Assembly (NCBI RefSeq): GCF_003670115.1
Contig: NZ_QQTY01000005.1
Span: 124,001-188,000, forward strand
Length of the DNA stretch: 64,000 nt
DNA from: Natronorubrum halophilum
GTDB lineage: Archaea; Halobacteriota; Halobacteria; Halobacteriales; Natrialbaceae
Reading direction: 5' to 3'
Shown here: one piece after another, positions 9,891 to 18,715 of the stretch
Layout: each line of letters starts with the position of its first letter
How positions within the stretch are numbered: position 1 is the first letter of the stretch
Notes under the pieces: model-generated
Database searches by the model: none
What the model was told of the DNA's origin: nothing
Seen by the model: the letters and a program-made list of their open reading frames with translations, nothing else
Position numbers and translations under genes: made by a program

Positions 9891-9896
9891 TTTTTC
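9891..9896 (+). terminator. T-run after ilvD
   Basis: TTTTTC lies about 34 nt after the ilvD stop codon. It is a probable archaeal terminator and separates ilvD from the convergent glycosyltransferase gene. Confidence 0.4.
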
Positions 9897-9964
9897 GAAC
9901 GGAGGGCGTCTGGGTTCACGCGCGGACGCTCGTCCGGCCACTGCTCGAGTCGGATACCGGCGCG

Positions 9965-10666
9965 TCAGAAGTGCTCCCGAGTCGGCGACAGACCGGGGAT
10001 CGCGTACTCGAGGTAGCCCACGAGATACGCGAGAAAGAGCGGGACGTAGCCCTCTCGTTCCTGCCGGCGGGAGGAGGTCGCCACCGGGCAACGGTGATCG
10101 TAGACGACCAGCCCCGCCTCTCGCAGCCGCAGGGAGAGGTCGGTGTCCTCGAGAAAGGAGAGCGCGTCGTCGAACCCGCCGACCACCTCGAACGCCGACC
10201 GGCGCACGCTACAGTTACAGCCGGGTTGCTGGACGAAGCCGAGGGGCCAGCTAACCCGGTACCACCAGTCCGAGAGGATGCGAAAGAGCACGTCGTGGCG
10301 GAGCGTGCCTGCGAGCGGTCGGAGCGGGCCGCCAACGCCGACGACGGCGGGGGTCGCGTAGTGGCGGAGGTGCGCGCGAACCCACGCTCGAGGGACGACC
10401 GTGTCGGCGTCGGTGAACAACAGGACGTCGCCGGTCGCTATCGCTGCGCCCTCGTTTCGAGCGCTCCCCGGTCCGTCCCGGCGATCGTCGACGAGCACGC
10501 GTTCGGCGACCGGGTGCGCGCGTGCTGCCGCCAGCGTTTCGTCCCCGCTCGCGACGACGATCACCTCGAGACTCCCGTCGAACGCTTGGGCCGCGAGCGA
10601 GTCCAGCGTACGCTCGAGGCGGCGCGGTTCGTCGCGAGCGGGAACGACGACCGATGCGGCATGCAT
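9965..10666 (-). CDS. GT2-family (GT-A) glycosyltransferase
   Basis: The 233-aa protein starts MHAASVVVPARDEPRRLE, the classical GT-A opening. It has DGPGSARNEGAAIA and the metal/nucleotide motif FTDADT, followed by a GCNCSVRR segment and EDTDLSLRL, which holds the probable base. It should transfer a sugar from an activated donor to a polyprenyl, lipid or glycan acceptor. A hydrophobic stretch near the C-terminus (VPLFLAYLVGYLEYA) may attach it to the membrane. The ATG at 10666 is chosen because the GT-A domain begins there; longer in-frame starts add basic non-conserved sequence. Its substrate is unknown. Confidence 0.85.
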   Translation of the reverse strand: MHAASVVVPARDEPRRLERTLDSLAAQAFDGSLEVIVVASGDETLAAARAHPVAERVLVDDRRDGPGSARNEGAAIATGDVLLFTDADTVVPRAWVRAHLRHYATPAVVGVGGPLRPLAGTLRHDVLFRILSDWWYRVSWPLGFVQQPGCNCSVRRSAFEVVGGFDDALSFLEDTDLSLRLREAGLVVYDHRCPVATSSRRQEREGYVPLFLAYLVGYLEYAIPGLSPTREHF

Positions 10667-10727
10667 CGACCGTAGCTGTCGCCGCGAGCGCGATAATCGC
10701 TTCGACGACAGTCGTTGCCACCGTCGA

Positions 10728-10747
10728 AACCCCCTTCCGGGGGGGTT
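10728..10747. promoter_or_regulatory. GC-rich hairpin 15 nt upstream of the GHMP gene
   Basis: AACCCCC (10728-10734) and GGGGGTT (10741-10747) form a perfect 7-bp stem around TTCCGG. It lies in the 95-bp divergent promoter region between the glycosyltransferase and GHMP-kinase-like genes. It may affect initiation or translation, or may be chance in GC-rich DNA. Confidence 0.3.
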
Positions 10748-10761
10748 CCCTACCGCCCCGC

Positions 10762-11739
10762 ATGGCAATCGCGACCGTCAGCGCGGGTGCCCGGCTCCAC
10801 GTCGGGTTCCAGAACCTCTCGCTCGCTCGCAGACGGCTCTACGGCGGCATCGGCGTCGGCCTCGAGGAGCCGCGCGTGACGGTCACCGCCGAACCCGAAT
10901 CCGGCGTCGAGTGCGACGACCCGCTGGCTCGAGTGTACGCATCCCGCGCCGTCGACGTCCTCGACGTGTCGGGCGTCGCGCTGACGCTCGAGGAGCGACT
11001 CCCGCGCCACGTCGGTCTCGGCAGCGGCACGCAGCTGGCGCTCTCGGTGCTCGTCGCGACGGCGCGAGCACACGATATGGATCCGCGCGTTCGAGCGCGC
11101 GCGCCGGCGATGGGGCGGGGCGGCCGCAGCGGCGTCGGCGTCGCGACGTTCGAGGACGGCGGCTCCGTCGTCGACGCCGGCCATCCGACGAACCGGTTCA
11201 CGACGGAGCCGCCGGCGGAGGGCGACTGGACGGTCCCGCCGGTCGTCGCTCGTCACGACCTGCCCGACGACTGGCGGTTCCTCGTCGTCGTCCCCGACGC
11301 CGAACCCGGCCGGAGCGGCGACGACGAGGACGCGAGTATGCGATCCGTCGTCGAGCGCGCCGATCCCGCCGTCGCCGACGAAATCGCCGGCGTCGTCACC
11401 CGGAAACTGCTGCCGGCCGCCGCCGAGGGGCGACTCGAGCCCTTCGGCGAAGCCGTCGCCGAGATCGGTCGCAAGAACGGCGCGTGGTACGCCGACGCGC
11501 AGGGCGGCGTCTTCCGACCGCCCGCGGGAACGCTCGTCGAAACGCTCGAGGAGTGTCCGGTCTGTACCGGCGTGGGCCAGTCGTCGTGGGGGCCCGTCGT
11601 CTACGGCGTGACGGACCGTGACCACGCCGAGGAGGCCGAAGTCGCGGCTCGAGCTGCGCTGCGCGACAACGGCCTCGAGGGGCGAGTTATCCTGTCACGG
11701 TCGGACTCGAGCGGGGCTCGAGTTCAGACCGATGACTAG
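10762..11739 (+). CDS. GHMP-fold protein, beta-RFAP synthase family
   Basis: The 325-aa protein starts MAIATVSAGARLHVGFQN and carries a GHMP glycine-rich loop in HVGLGSGTQLAL (about residue 90). The C-terminal GVGQSSWGPVVYGVT segment is typical of the beta-ribofuranosylaminobenzene 5'-phosphate synthase family. In methanogens that enzyme joins p-aminobenzoate and PRPP in tetrahydromethanopterin synthesis. Haloarchaea are regarded mainly as folate users, so the actual product here is uncertain. It is divergent from a glycosyltransferase and followed 63 bp later by tfs, with no pterin gene nearby. Confidence 0.8.
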   Translation: MAIATVSAGARLHVGFQNLSLARRRLYGGIGVGLEEPRVTVTAEPESGVECDDPLARVYASRAVDVLDVSGVALTLEERLPRHVGLGSGTQLALSVLVATARAHDMDPRVRARAPAMGRGGRSGVGVATFEDGGSVVDAGHPTNRFTTEPPAEGDWTVPPVVARHDLPDDWRFLVVVPDAEPGRSGDDEDASMRSVVERADPAVADEIAGVVTRKLLPAAAEGRLEPFGEAVAEIGRKNGAWYADAQGGVFRPPAGTLVETLEECPVCTGVGQSSWGPVVYGVTDRDHAEEAEVAARAALRDNGLEGRVILSRSDSSGARVQTDD

Positions 11740-11802
11740 CCGAGATCGGTACCGCGTTCCGATGGAGGAGCACTTTTGCGGCCCGAGACGGTACGAATAC
11801 GC

Positions 11803-12132
11803 ATGCAGTTCTGCGACGACTGCGGTTCGATGATGAAAGCCGACGGCGACCACATGGTCTGTACGAACGACGACTGCGGCGGCTCGAGCGAGCGGGATCG
11901 CGACCGCGAGGACGCGTTCGTCACGACCGAGTCGCAGACGGACACCGAGGTGATCGAGTCGGACGAGAACGCGAACTTCGAAGGGAAGCCGAAGGCGACG
12001 GACGTGGTCTGTGACGAGTGCGGCAATCAAGAGGCGTGGTACACGCTCAAGCAGACGGCCTCGGCCGACGAGCCACCGACGCGATTCTTCAAGTGTACCG
12101 AGTGCGGGAAGCGCTGGCGCGGCTATAACTAA
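11803..12132 (+). CDS. tfs: Transcription elongation factor TFS (TFIIS/RPB9-like)
   Basis: The 109-aa protein has two zinc ribbons joined by an acidic linker. The N-terminal ribbon uses Cys4, Cys7, Cys20 and Cys25. The C-terminal ribbon uses CDECGN and FKCTECGKRW. The loop TASADEPPT contains the Asp-Glu pair that TFIIS/TFS inserts into the polymerase active site to stimulate transcript cleavage, so this should be an active TFS rather than a paralogue lacking cleavage activity. A CTTTTG element 28 nt upstream of the ATG at 11803 is TATA-like. Confidence 0.95.
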   Translation: MQFCDDCGSMMKADGDHMVCTNDDCGGSSERDRDREDAFVTTESQTDTEVIESDENANFEGKPKATDVVCDECGNQEAWYTLKQTASADEPPTRFFKCTECGKRWRGYN

Positions 12133-12278
12133 GCGAACTGCTCGAGCGTGTCCGTCAGGTACGGACGCTGTTCGCCGAGTCGTGGTGAGTACGAAGGATA
12201 TCGATCCCGCCGGAACTCGACGGTATCGGAAACGGACGGGCCAGCCGATCCAGTACGATACGTCCCCTCCTGAGAGGG

Positions 12279-12968
12279 CTACAAGCGTTTGCTCCGCGCC
12301 GCGATCACGTCGAGACCCGGACTGTAGTAGTAGATCGGGTCGGCGGTCGGCCGGTCGAAGCCGTGAGAAGCGTGCAGCGTGTTCGTCTCGATCTCGGCGG
12401 TAGCCGGGTACAGCGTCCACGGTTCGTGATCGACGTCGGTGTACCGGATCGATCCGTCCTGGGACTCGGTGTAGAACCGATAGCGCTCGACCAGAAACTC
12501 GCCGAACGGGTCGTCGGGTGCCGAGAACGGCTCGTCGGTCGGCCAGTAGGTACCCTCGTACTGCGCGGGTCGTGCGCCCGGGTGGCGACGGCGGCTGCTG
12601 AACGTTACCCGGCCGTCGTCGTACTCCAGAGCGATACGCGCGTAGTAGTAGGGGAGGTGGTGGAAGAGGCGAGCGCCGATAACGCTCGAGATGCCCTGCG
12701 CGTCGAGGCTGAAAAAGTAGACGCTGGGAACGCCGTCGCGGGTGACGTACGTTCTGACGTTGAGTTCGGGCAACCGGATTCCGACCCGTTCCGGCATCCC
12801 TTTCGGACGGACGGCGACGTTCGTGAACGGAACGACCGAGAGCCACGCCGAGCCGTCGTGCTCGTCGGGTTCCAGACGCTCCGGAAGGTGTGCGTCCATC
12901 ACGTCCGGATCGACCGGCCAGTTCTCGAACAAGAGATGCCGCCATCCCATCTCCAGCGGGACTACCAT
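12279..12968 (-). CDS. DUF2071 (YqjF-type) protein
   Basis: The 229-aa soluble protein starts MVVPLEMGWRHLLFENWPVD and contains LSVVPFTNVAVRPKG, PELNVRTYV and VYFFSLDA, the pattern of the DUF2071/YqjF family (acetoacetate decarboxylase-like fold). No enzymatic role is established for the family. The ATG at 12968 gives the conserved start. It stands downstream of, and on the same strand as, the DUF5518 membrane protein gene, 157 bp away. Confidence 0.8.
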   Translation of the reverse strand: MVVPLEMGWRHLLFENWPVDPDVMDAHLPERLEPDEHDGSAWLSVVPFTNVAVRPKGMPERVGIRLPELNVRTYVTRDGVPSVYFFSLDAQGISSVIGARLFHHLPYYYARIALEYDDGRVTFSSRRRHPGARPAQYEGTYWPTDEPFSAPDDPFGEFLVERYRFYTESQDGSIRYTDVDHEPWTLYPATAEIETNTLHASHGFDRPTADPIYYYSPGLDVIAARSKRL

Positions 12969-13125
12969 AGAAACGTTCAGTGCTGTCGATAAAAGTTCCT
13001 TTGGTCTTTCGCGCCCACCGGCGTTCAGTCGCGACGTTTCCCAGCCGAACCCGCTCCGCGGAAACGCGTACGGTTTCCACCGGACTACCGGCGTCGCTCC
13101 TCCGAATACCGGCGACCCGTTGCGC

Positions 13126-13545
13126 TCAGAGTTCGTTCCTGACGTAGATCCCGAGCACCGCGCCGAGGATTCCCAACCCGACGGCGTAGACGGCGACCAC
13201 CAGGACGGCGAGGAACAACACACCGAACATCGGCCCCGAGCTACCGACTCCGAGGAAGAACATCGAGGCGAGGAAACCGAAGACGACGAACGGGACGAGC
13301 ATGACGACTCCGGCGAGTGCGCCGACTCGCAGTCCGTCGGCCGGATCGCCGCCCTCGAGATAGCCGGCGACCGCGCCGCCGAGCAGCGTCGACCCGGGAA
13401 GGAACGAGAGAACGATCCCGGCGAGACCGCCGAGTAACGCGTTGAACACGGTGTTCGAGTCGTCGTTCGATCCGGTACCGTAGGTGTCGATCGGCGGTGG
13501 CGTATCGGCGGTATCGGAGACCATCGGAGCTAGTTTCGTTACCAT
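13126..13545 (-). CDS. DUF5518-type small membrane protein
   Basis: The 139-aa protein has a polar N-terminus of about 30 residues, then three to four hydrophobic segments. The hairpin GGAVAGYLEGGD followed by LRVGALAGVV is typical of the haloarchaeal DUF5518 family. The likely location is the cytoplasmic membrane and the function is unknown. Two ATGs, at 13545 and 13524, are both possible; the second gives MVSDTADTPPP. Confidence 0.75.
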   Translation of the reverse strand: MVTKLAPMVSDTADTPPPIDTYGTGSNDDSNTVFNALLGGLAGIVLSFLPGSTLLGGAVAGYLEGGDPADGLRVGALAGVVMLVPFVVFGFLASMFFLGVGSSGPMFGVLFLAVLVVAVYAVGLGILGAVLGIYVRNEL

Positions 13546-13640
13546 GACAACAAGTAGTTGTTGTAGCGTTTCGAGCCGCTGGGTCCGGCGACCACGGGCA
13601 CAACGTTCACAACGATTCGCGCGAACCGTCCAGTAGACGA

Positions 13641-14972
13641 ATGACCGACGGGCCGCGGCTACCGGGCGTCGAAACGGAAGACGAGGAAGAGCGGATCGTC
13701 TGTCACGTCGACGCCGACTGCTTTTACGCGTCGTGCGAGCGCCTCCGCGAGCCCGAACTCCGCGGGGAACCCGTCGTCGTCGGCATGGGCTACGAACCCG
13801 GCGACACCGTCGGTGCCGTCGCCACCGCCAGCTACGAGGCTCGCGAGTTCGGCGTCGAGAGCGCCCAGGCCATCTCGAGCGCGCTCGAGCGGCTTCCCCG
13901 ACGCGCGACTCTCGACGAAGCTGCAGCGGACTACGATCCGGAGCTGACGCCCGAGGAGACCGGATACTACCGGTCCGTCGATATGGACTACTACGAGTCG
14001 ATCGCTGAGGAGGTCCGCGAGATCCTGCACGACTGTTCGGACACCGTCCGGGAAGTGAGCATCGACGAGGCGTACCTCGACGTCACCGACCGCACCGCCT
14101 GGGAGGTCGCGGACGGCTTCGGACGCCACATCAGGGATCGGATCCGCCGGGAGGTCGGCGTCACCGTCAGCGTCGGCGTCGCACCGACGATGAGCGCGGC
14201 CAAGATCGCGAGCGACTTCGACAAGCCCAACGGGTTGACCGTCGTCGAACCCGGCGAGATACGGGCGTTCCTCGCCCCGCTCGAGGTCGACCTGCTCCAC
14301 GGCGTCGGCCCCGTGACCGCCCGCGAGTTGCGCGAGATGGGTCTCGAGACGGCCGGCGACGTCGCCGCGACCGACCCGGAGCCGCTGGTCGAGCGGTTCG
14401 GCGAGCGCGGGCAAGAACTGTACGACCGCGCGCGGGGGAACGACGACCGGCGGGTCGAGCCCAAGGGAGAGCCGAAGAGCTTCTCGCGCGAGTCCGCGTT
14501 CCCAGCGCCGGTCGAGGAGCCGGAACCGAAGTACGAGCAGATCGAGGCGCTCGCGACGGCCGTCGCCGACCGCGCCCAGCGCGAGGGAGCGTTGTACCGA
14601 ACCATCGGGGTCAAGGCCGTCCTCCCGCCGTACGACGTCAATACCCGCGAGCGCTCCCTGTCGGGGCCGGTCGACGACCCCGACCTCGTCGATCGCATCG
14701 CTCGCGACCTGTTCACGGAGTTCGAGAGCGACCCCGTCCGCAAACTCGGCGTCCGGATCGCTAACCTCGAGTTCGCGGCGGCCGATCAGGCCAGCCTCGA
14801 TAGCTGGGATCGGAGCGAGATCGACCAGCGAGCCGACGGCAATGACGCAACCGACGATACTGACGAACCTGCTAGTGTCACCGATCACGCCGACGATGAC
14901 GAACGGGAATCGATGACCCGAGCGCGGAGGGACCGCGCCGACGGTCAGTTGTCGTTGTGCGATTTCTCGTGA
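13641..14972 (+). CDS. dinB: Y-family DNA polymerase IV (translesion)
   Basis: The 443-aa protein is a full-length DinB. The catalytic motif CHVDADCFYASCE (Asp24, Asp26) and the second acidic motif VSIDEAYLDVT near residue 137 are intact. A helix-hairpin-helix region follows, with GVGPVTARELREMG near residue 225, then the little-finger domain. The C-terminus is an acidic linker ending GQLSLCDFS, a probable PCNA-interacting peptide. It bypasses DNA lesions. It appears to be transcribed alone. Confidence 0.95.
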   Translation: MTDGPRLPGVETEDEEERIVCHVDADCFYASCERLREPELRGEPVVVGMGYEPGDTVGAVATASYEAREFGVESAQAISSALERLPRRATLDEAAADYDPELTPEETGYYRSVDMDYYESIAEEVREILHDCSDTVREVSIDEAYLDVTDRTAWEVADGFGRHIRDRIRREVGVTVSVGVAPTMSAAKIASDFDKPNGLTVVEPGEIRAFLAPLEVDLLHGVGPVTARELREMGLETAGDVAATDPEPLVERFGERGQELYDRARGNDDRRVEPKGEPKSFSRESAFPAPVEEPEPKYEQIEALATAVADRAQREGALYRTIGVKAVLPPYDVNTRERSLSGPVDDPDLVDRIARDLFTEFESDPVRKLGVRIANLEFAAADQASLDSWDRSEIDQRADGNDATDDTDEPASVTDHADDDERESMTRARRDRADGQLSLCDFS

Positions 14973-15102
14973 CGCTTCTGGAACGGTAATCTACGGGTGG
15001 ACGACGCTTACGGCGTGTCTCTCACGATGAACGCCGTGGACGTGGTGCCTGAAAAACTATAACCCCCCGACGACAACTCATACCAGATTCCCCGACTTTC
15101 AC

Positions 15103-16422
15103 ATGACTGAGGATTTCTACGACCTTCTCGACGTTCCATCCGACGCCTCTCAGGACGAGATCAAGGACGCCTACCGCGAACAGGTCCGCGTCTACCATCC
15201 CGACCACAACGACGACGACCGGGCCCGAGCACAGTTTACGGCGGTCAAGAAGGCGAACGACATTCTCGGCGATCCCGTCGAACGACAGGCCTACGACCGC
15301 CTCGGCCACGAGGACTACGTCGCGAAGCGAACCAGCGGACTGCCCTCGGCCGACGTCTGGAAATCGACCGAAACGAATTCGAGCGGGTCGGATTCCGACA
15401 GCGCGACCGGATCGGATAGGACCACGTCGGGCGACGGCTCGAGAACGACGTTTACGGACTCCGACGAAACGGCAAACGCCTCGAGCGACGCCGCATCGGA
15501 GGCGTCGAAAACGACGGCGAAATCCGCCGCCGGCACGACGGCTGGCGGAACGACATCGACCGGGGGCTCGAGCACGAGCACGAGAGCGAGTGCAACCGGG
15601 ACCACGGCCGGGACAGCGACCGGGAGCGAGAACAGGGGCACAGGCGAGTCGAACCGAGCCGCTGGATCGACCGACGGCGGGACGGCTCGCGGAACTGCGC
15701 GGTCCCGGACCGGCGGGCGATCTCGGTCCGGATCCGGCCGGTTCGGCGACAACGCGGTCGTCGGCTCGTGGCGACGACAGAACTTCTCGCTGCCGCTGAT
15801 CTGGCTTTCGGTGGTCGTCTATCTTGCCGGACTCGTCGACTTCGGTCTCGCGAACGAATCCGCGCTCCGGACGCTGTGGGCCGAGCTGAGCGCCGTCGGT
15901 GGAGATCCAGCCGGCATCTGGGAGACGCTCTCGAGTAGTCGGTACGGCGTCGATCCGACGGCCGAGTACCTGGTCGCGTTCGAACTCGTCGCGCCGGCGC
16001 TCGAACGGCCCCTGTGGGACGCCGCACTGGCTGGGATCGTCGGCCTGACGGTCGTCGCCTTGCTCGGCGCTCGAGTGCTCCGGGATCGGGAGACGACGGC
16101 GCCGGTCTCGATCGACGAGACGATCGTCCTCGCGCTCGCCCTGACCGTGGCGACCACGCTCGCCGGAGGGCCGCTGCTGGCCGGTGCGGTCTTGATGCCC
16201 GTCCTGTTCGGCCTGATCGTTCGTCACACGCGGCGCGGGCCGGGCTGGAAGCCGTCGTACCTGTACGTCGTTCCCGTGCTGGCACCGGCCGTCGGATTCG
16301 GGATCACGGCGGCCGGCGAGGCGACGCTGGCGCTCGACCTTGTTACGTTCGTGGTCCTTCCTCTCGTCGGGGCGCTCGGACTGCCGCTGCGGGCGACGAT
16401 CAGGAAACGCTTCGGTCGGTAG
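15103..16422 (+). CDS. Membrane-anchored J-domain protein with Ser/Thr/Gly-rich linker
   Basis: The 439-aa protein begins with a J-domain (residues 3-66: DFYDLLDVPSDASQDEIKDA and the HPD motif in YHPDHND), which would stimulate an Hsp70 (DnaK) ATPase. Residues about 85-215 are a low-complexity linker of Ser, Thr, Gly and Ala. The remaining 220 residues contain about six hydrophobic segments, for example LPLIWLSVVVYLAGLVDFG and AALAGIVGLTVVALLGARVL. The J-domain should face the cytoplasm. No dnaK or grpE is nearby, so it is a specialised co-chaperone rather than DnaJ itself. What it recruits Hsp70 to is unknown. Confidence 0.85.
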   Translation: MTEDFYDLLDVPSDASQDEIKDAYREQVRVYHPDHNDDDRARAQFTAVKKANDILGDPVERQAYDRLGHEDYVAKRTSGLPSADVWKSTETNSSGSDSDSATGSDRTTSGDGSRTTFTDSDETANASSDAASEASKTTAKSAAGTTAGGTTSTGGSSTSTRASATGTTAGTATGSENRGTGESNRAAGSTDGGTARGTARSRTGGRSRSGSGRFGDNAVVGSWRRQNFSLPLIWLSVVVYLAGLVDFGLANESALRTLWAELSAVGGDPAGIWETLSSSRYGVDPTAEYLVAFELVAPALERPLWDAALAGIVGLTVVALLGARVLRDRETTAPVSIDETIVLALALTVATTLAGGPLLAGAVLMPVLFGLIVRHTRRGPGWKPSYLYVVPVLAPAVGFGITAAGEATLALDLVTFVVLPLVGALGLPLRATIRKRFGR

Positions 16423-16423
16423 G

Positions 16424-17083
16424 TTAGCCGACCATCGTCGCGACGCCTTTCGTCTGCCGGTAATCCCGGCCGAGGATCGCCTCGAGTCGCGAGACGATCG
16501 CCTCGTGCTCCGTATCCTCCCAGTCGGTCGGATCCCGAATCGGAACGATCAGGAAGCCGCGACCGCGGATCTCGCGGGCGTGAAGCCTGGCCATATCCAA
16601 CTCGAGTCGATCCCGCTGGGTCGTGTACTCCCGGAGGACGTGGTCCGTCGCTCGTTCGCCGACCGGCAACAGGATGTGGGCGTTGATCGCCCGAAGCTCG
16701 GCGTCGAAGTAGCGCTCGAGCGTCGCGTAGCTCTCGTCGGTCGGCGTCTCGTCCGCCGGCAGACAGCACATGTGGATGTAGCTGGCAAAGCAGTTCTCGA
16801 GAACCGGGCGATCCCGCGGGCCGGTGGCGAAACCCACCTCGCGAAGGATCGCCTGGATCGCCACTCCAGCCTCGGTTTCGGTGAACGGGACGCCGGTCGA
16901 TGCGCCGCCGTGGACGCCGGGGTAGTCGCCGATCAGGTGAAAATCGGCGTTGGCGTCGCCGTATCCGAACACGGCCGTCCGCTCGTCGGCTCCAGTTCGG
17001 TCGAACGGCGGTCGCAGACCGAACGGGTTGCTCGTCCGCTCAGTGACGTTTTTCACGAGCGTCAAAAGATCACCGAGAATCAT
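16424..17083 (-). CDS. Uracil-DNA glycosylase superfamily protein, divergent
   Basis: The 219-aa protein has the UDG-fold pattern: HLIGDYPGVHGGASTGVPF resembles the family-4/5 water-activating loop, and VPIRDPTDWED stands where a HPSP-like loop is expected. A Cys cluster (CFASYIHMCC) may bind metal or an Fe-S cluster, but the canonical four-Cys family-4 spacing is not obvious. It probably acts in base excision repair or is a diverged homologue without glycosylase activity. The ATG at 17083 lies 101 bp from the end of the HTH-10 gene upstream on the same strand. Confidence 0.7.
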   Translation of the reverse strand: MILGDLLTLVKNVTERTSNPFGLRPPFDRTGADERTAVFGYGDANADFHLIGDYPGVHGGASTGVPFTETEAGVAIQAILREVGFATGPRDRPVLENCFASYIHMCCLPADETPTDESYATLERYFDAELRAINAHILLPVGERATDHVLREYTTQRDRLELDMARLHAREIRGRGFLIVPIRDPTDWEDTEHEAIVSRLEAILGRDYRQTKGVATMVG

Positions 17084-17184
17084 ATACTGTTCGCTGTCTC
17101 GGGCATCCGAGTTCGATCCGTGACGTGGCGCGTTCGCGGACTATCGCTACGCTACTTGAGTAACAACTGAAACGAGTGACACGC

Positions 17185-17916
17185 TCAATCGGTCCTCTCG
17201 GCATCCGACTGTCTCTCGCTCTCTGACCCGTGTTCCGGACGCCGTGGCGACGGATCGAACTCGTCGGAAGCCGAATCGGCGGCGACCGTCGAGTTGATGA
17301 GTGCCGTGAGCCCGCGGCGAAGCCGCTGTGAAACGGCGGAGTCGGAAATATCGAGTTGGTCGCCGAGTTCGACGAGCGTGGTCCGTCGCGGAACGTCGAA
17401 GTACCCCGCATCGTCGGCGGCGACGATCAAATCCCGTTGTGCCGCCGTCAGGCCGAATCGGCGGTCATCGCTGGGGCTCACCGTTTCGTGTAACTGAACG
17501 AGTTCCACCGAGATACCCTGATCGACGCAGTCCGTATAGAACGCCGAGAGATCCTCGTACGACGGGAATCGAAGTCGGAAAGTCCACCGCGTCTCGGTCC
17601 CGGTGGCGCTCGTGACGATCACGTCCTGCTCGCGAATCGACTCGATGACGCCGTTGACGCGATCGGTCCACGTGACCTTGATAAGGGCGTGTTCGTCCGT
17701 TTCGTCGACGACCGACGCGTCGGAAACGACCGGATCCTCCTCGAGGGAGTCGACGATCGACTCGACGACGTCGGCCGGAGCCCAGAAGTACGGAATCACC
17801 CCTTCGCTCGTCGGGACCGTCGTCTCGACGGTCAGCGTCACGTCCTCGTCCAGTTCGAGGGGCGACCCGAGCGGAAACTCCGCCGCTGGAACGGTGATTG
17901 TCGCGAGAATACTCAT
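17185..17916 (-). CDS. HTH-10 (bacterioopsin-activator type) transcriptional regulator
   Basis: The 243-aa protein starts MSILATITVPAAEFPLG, the usual opening of haloarchaeal Bat-like regulators. It has an N-terminal sensing region with no PAS or GAF domain and a C-terminal HTH_10 domain: LTAAQRDLIVAADDAGYFDV, then TTLVELGDQLDISDSAVSQR. An acidic, Ser-rich tail follows. Target genes are not evident. Confidence 0.9.
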   Translation of the reverse strand: MSILATITVPAAEFPLGSPLELDEDVTLTVETTVPTSEGVIPYFWAPADVVESIVDSLEEDPVVSDASVVDETDEHALIKVTWTDRVNGVIESIREQDVIVTSATGTETRWTFRLRFPSYEDLSAFYTDCVDQGISVELVQLHETVSPSDDRRFGLTAAQRDLIVAADDAGYFDVPRRTTLVELGDQLDISDSAVSQRLRRGLTALINSTVAADSASDEFDPSPRRPEHGSESERQSDAERTD

Positions 17917-18132
17917 TGCTCACGCGACTCCTCGAACGAACCCCCATCGTCCCTAGCGCCAAATCGTCGAGATCGGTCTAGTTGCGGAGGTGATGACGTC
18001 AGCGTCTGTCGAACGTACCGGTCCATAGAGAGCACGTCCGGTGAAACAACTGCAGGAGCTTACAAGAATTGAGAGGTTAGATACCGAAGTAGTTTAAGTA
18101 CTAGCCGATCGCGGGACGCCACCGAAACGGCA

Positions 18133-18543
18133 CTAGTGATCGCGCTCCATCCCCGTCTCTGCACGGAGTAACGTTACCGAAACACGGCCGACGGCGTCGA
18201 AATCCTTCAGACAGTAGACGAGGTTCCGGACTCGCCCGGCCGGTCCGTGACAGAAGACGGCCTCGAGACACCATTCCCTGTGATGGACGTGGCAGGTCGT
18301 GTCGGTCTCGGATTGGAACTCGTGTTGGACCTCGTGTAGGTCCTCGATGATCTCCTCGTGGACGTAGTCGAAGACGACCGTTGCCGCGACCGTTCCGTGG
18401 GCTTGCTTCAGACGGTGGTGCGATTCGATGTACTCCTGAATCGCTTCCCGCAACGCGCGGGAGCGAGAATCGAGGCCTTCGGCCTGCCACGTCCGGTCGA
18501 ACTCGGCCAGCATCTCCTCGGGAACGTTGAGGCTAGTTCGCAT
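18133..18543 (-). CDS. Ribbon-helix-helix regulator, CopG/NikR-like
   Basis: The 136-aa protein begins MRTSLNVPEEMLAEFDRTW, a ribbon-helix-helix DNA-binding domain. It ends in an ACT-like regulatory domain resembling NikR (YVHEEIIEDLHEVQHEF, then CHVHHREWCLEAVFCHGPAG). NikR uses H-x-H-x5-C for nickel; here HVHHREWC is one residue shorter, so metal binding is uncertain. The ATG at 18543 gives the canonical RHH start; the 18585 start adds a Ser/Pro extension. No nickel transporter or hydrogenase gene is adjacent. Confidence 0.8.
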   Translation of the reverse strand: MRTSLNVPEEMLAEFDRTWQAEGLDSRSRALREAIQEYIESHHRLKQAHGTVAATVVFDYVHEEIIEDLHEVQHEFQSETDTTCHVHHREWCLEAVFCHGPAGRVRNLVYCLKDFDAVGRVSVTLLRAETGMERDH

Positions 18544-18715
18544 GTTCGCCCGTTCGCTCGGAGACGAAAAAGGTGCGGCGGTCACGACGCGCCCCTGACG
18601 ACTACACGGTCGAACGCGCGTTCTCCATCGTGATCGACCCAGCCCGCTCGCTCCGCGTTCGTCGCCGCCGAAATTACGGAGTTTTTATGCGTCAGTGTGG
18701 AATTTCGTCGAACGA

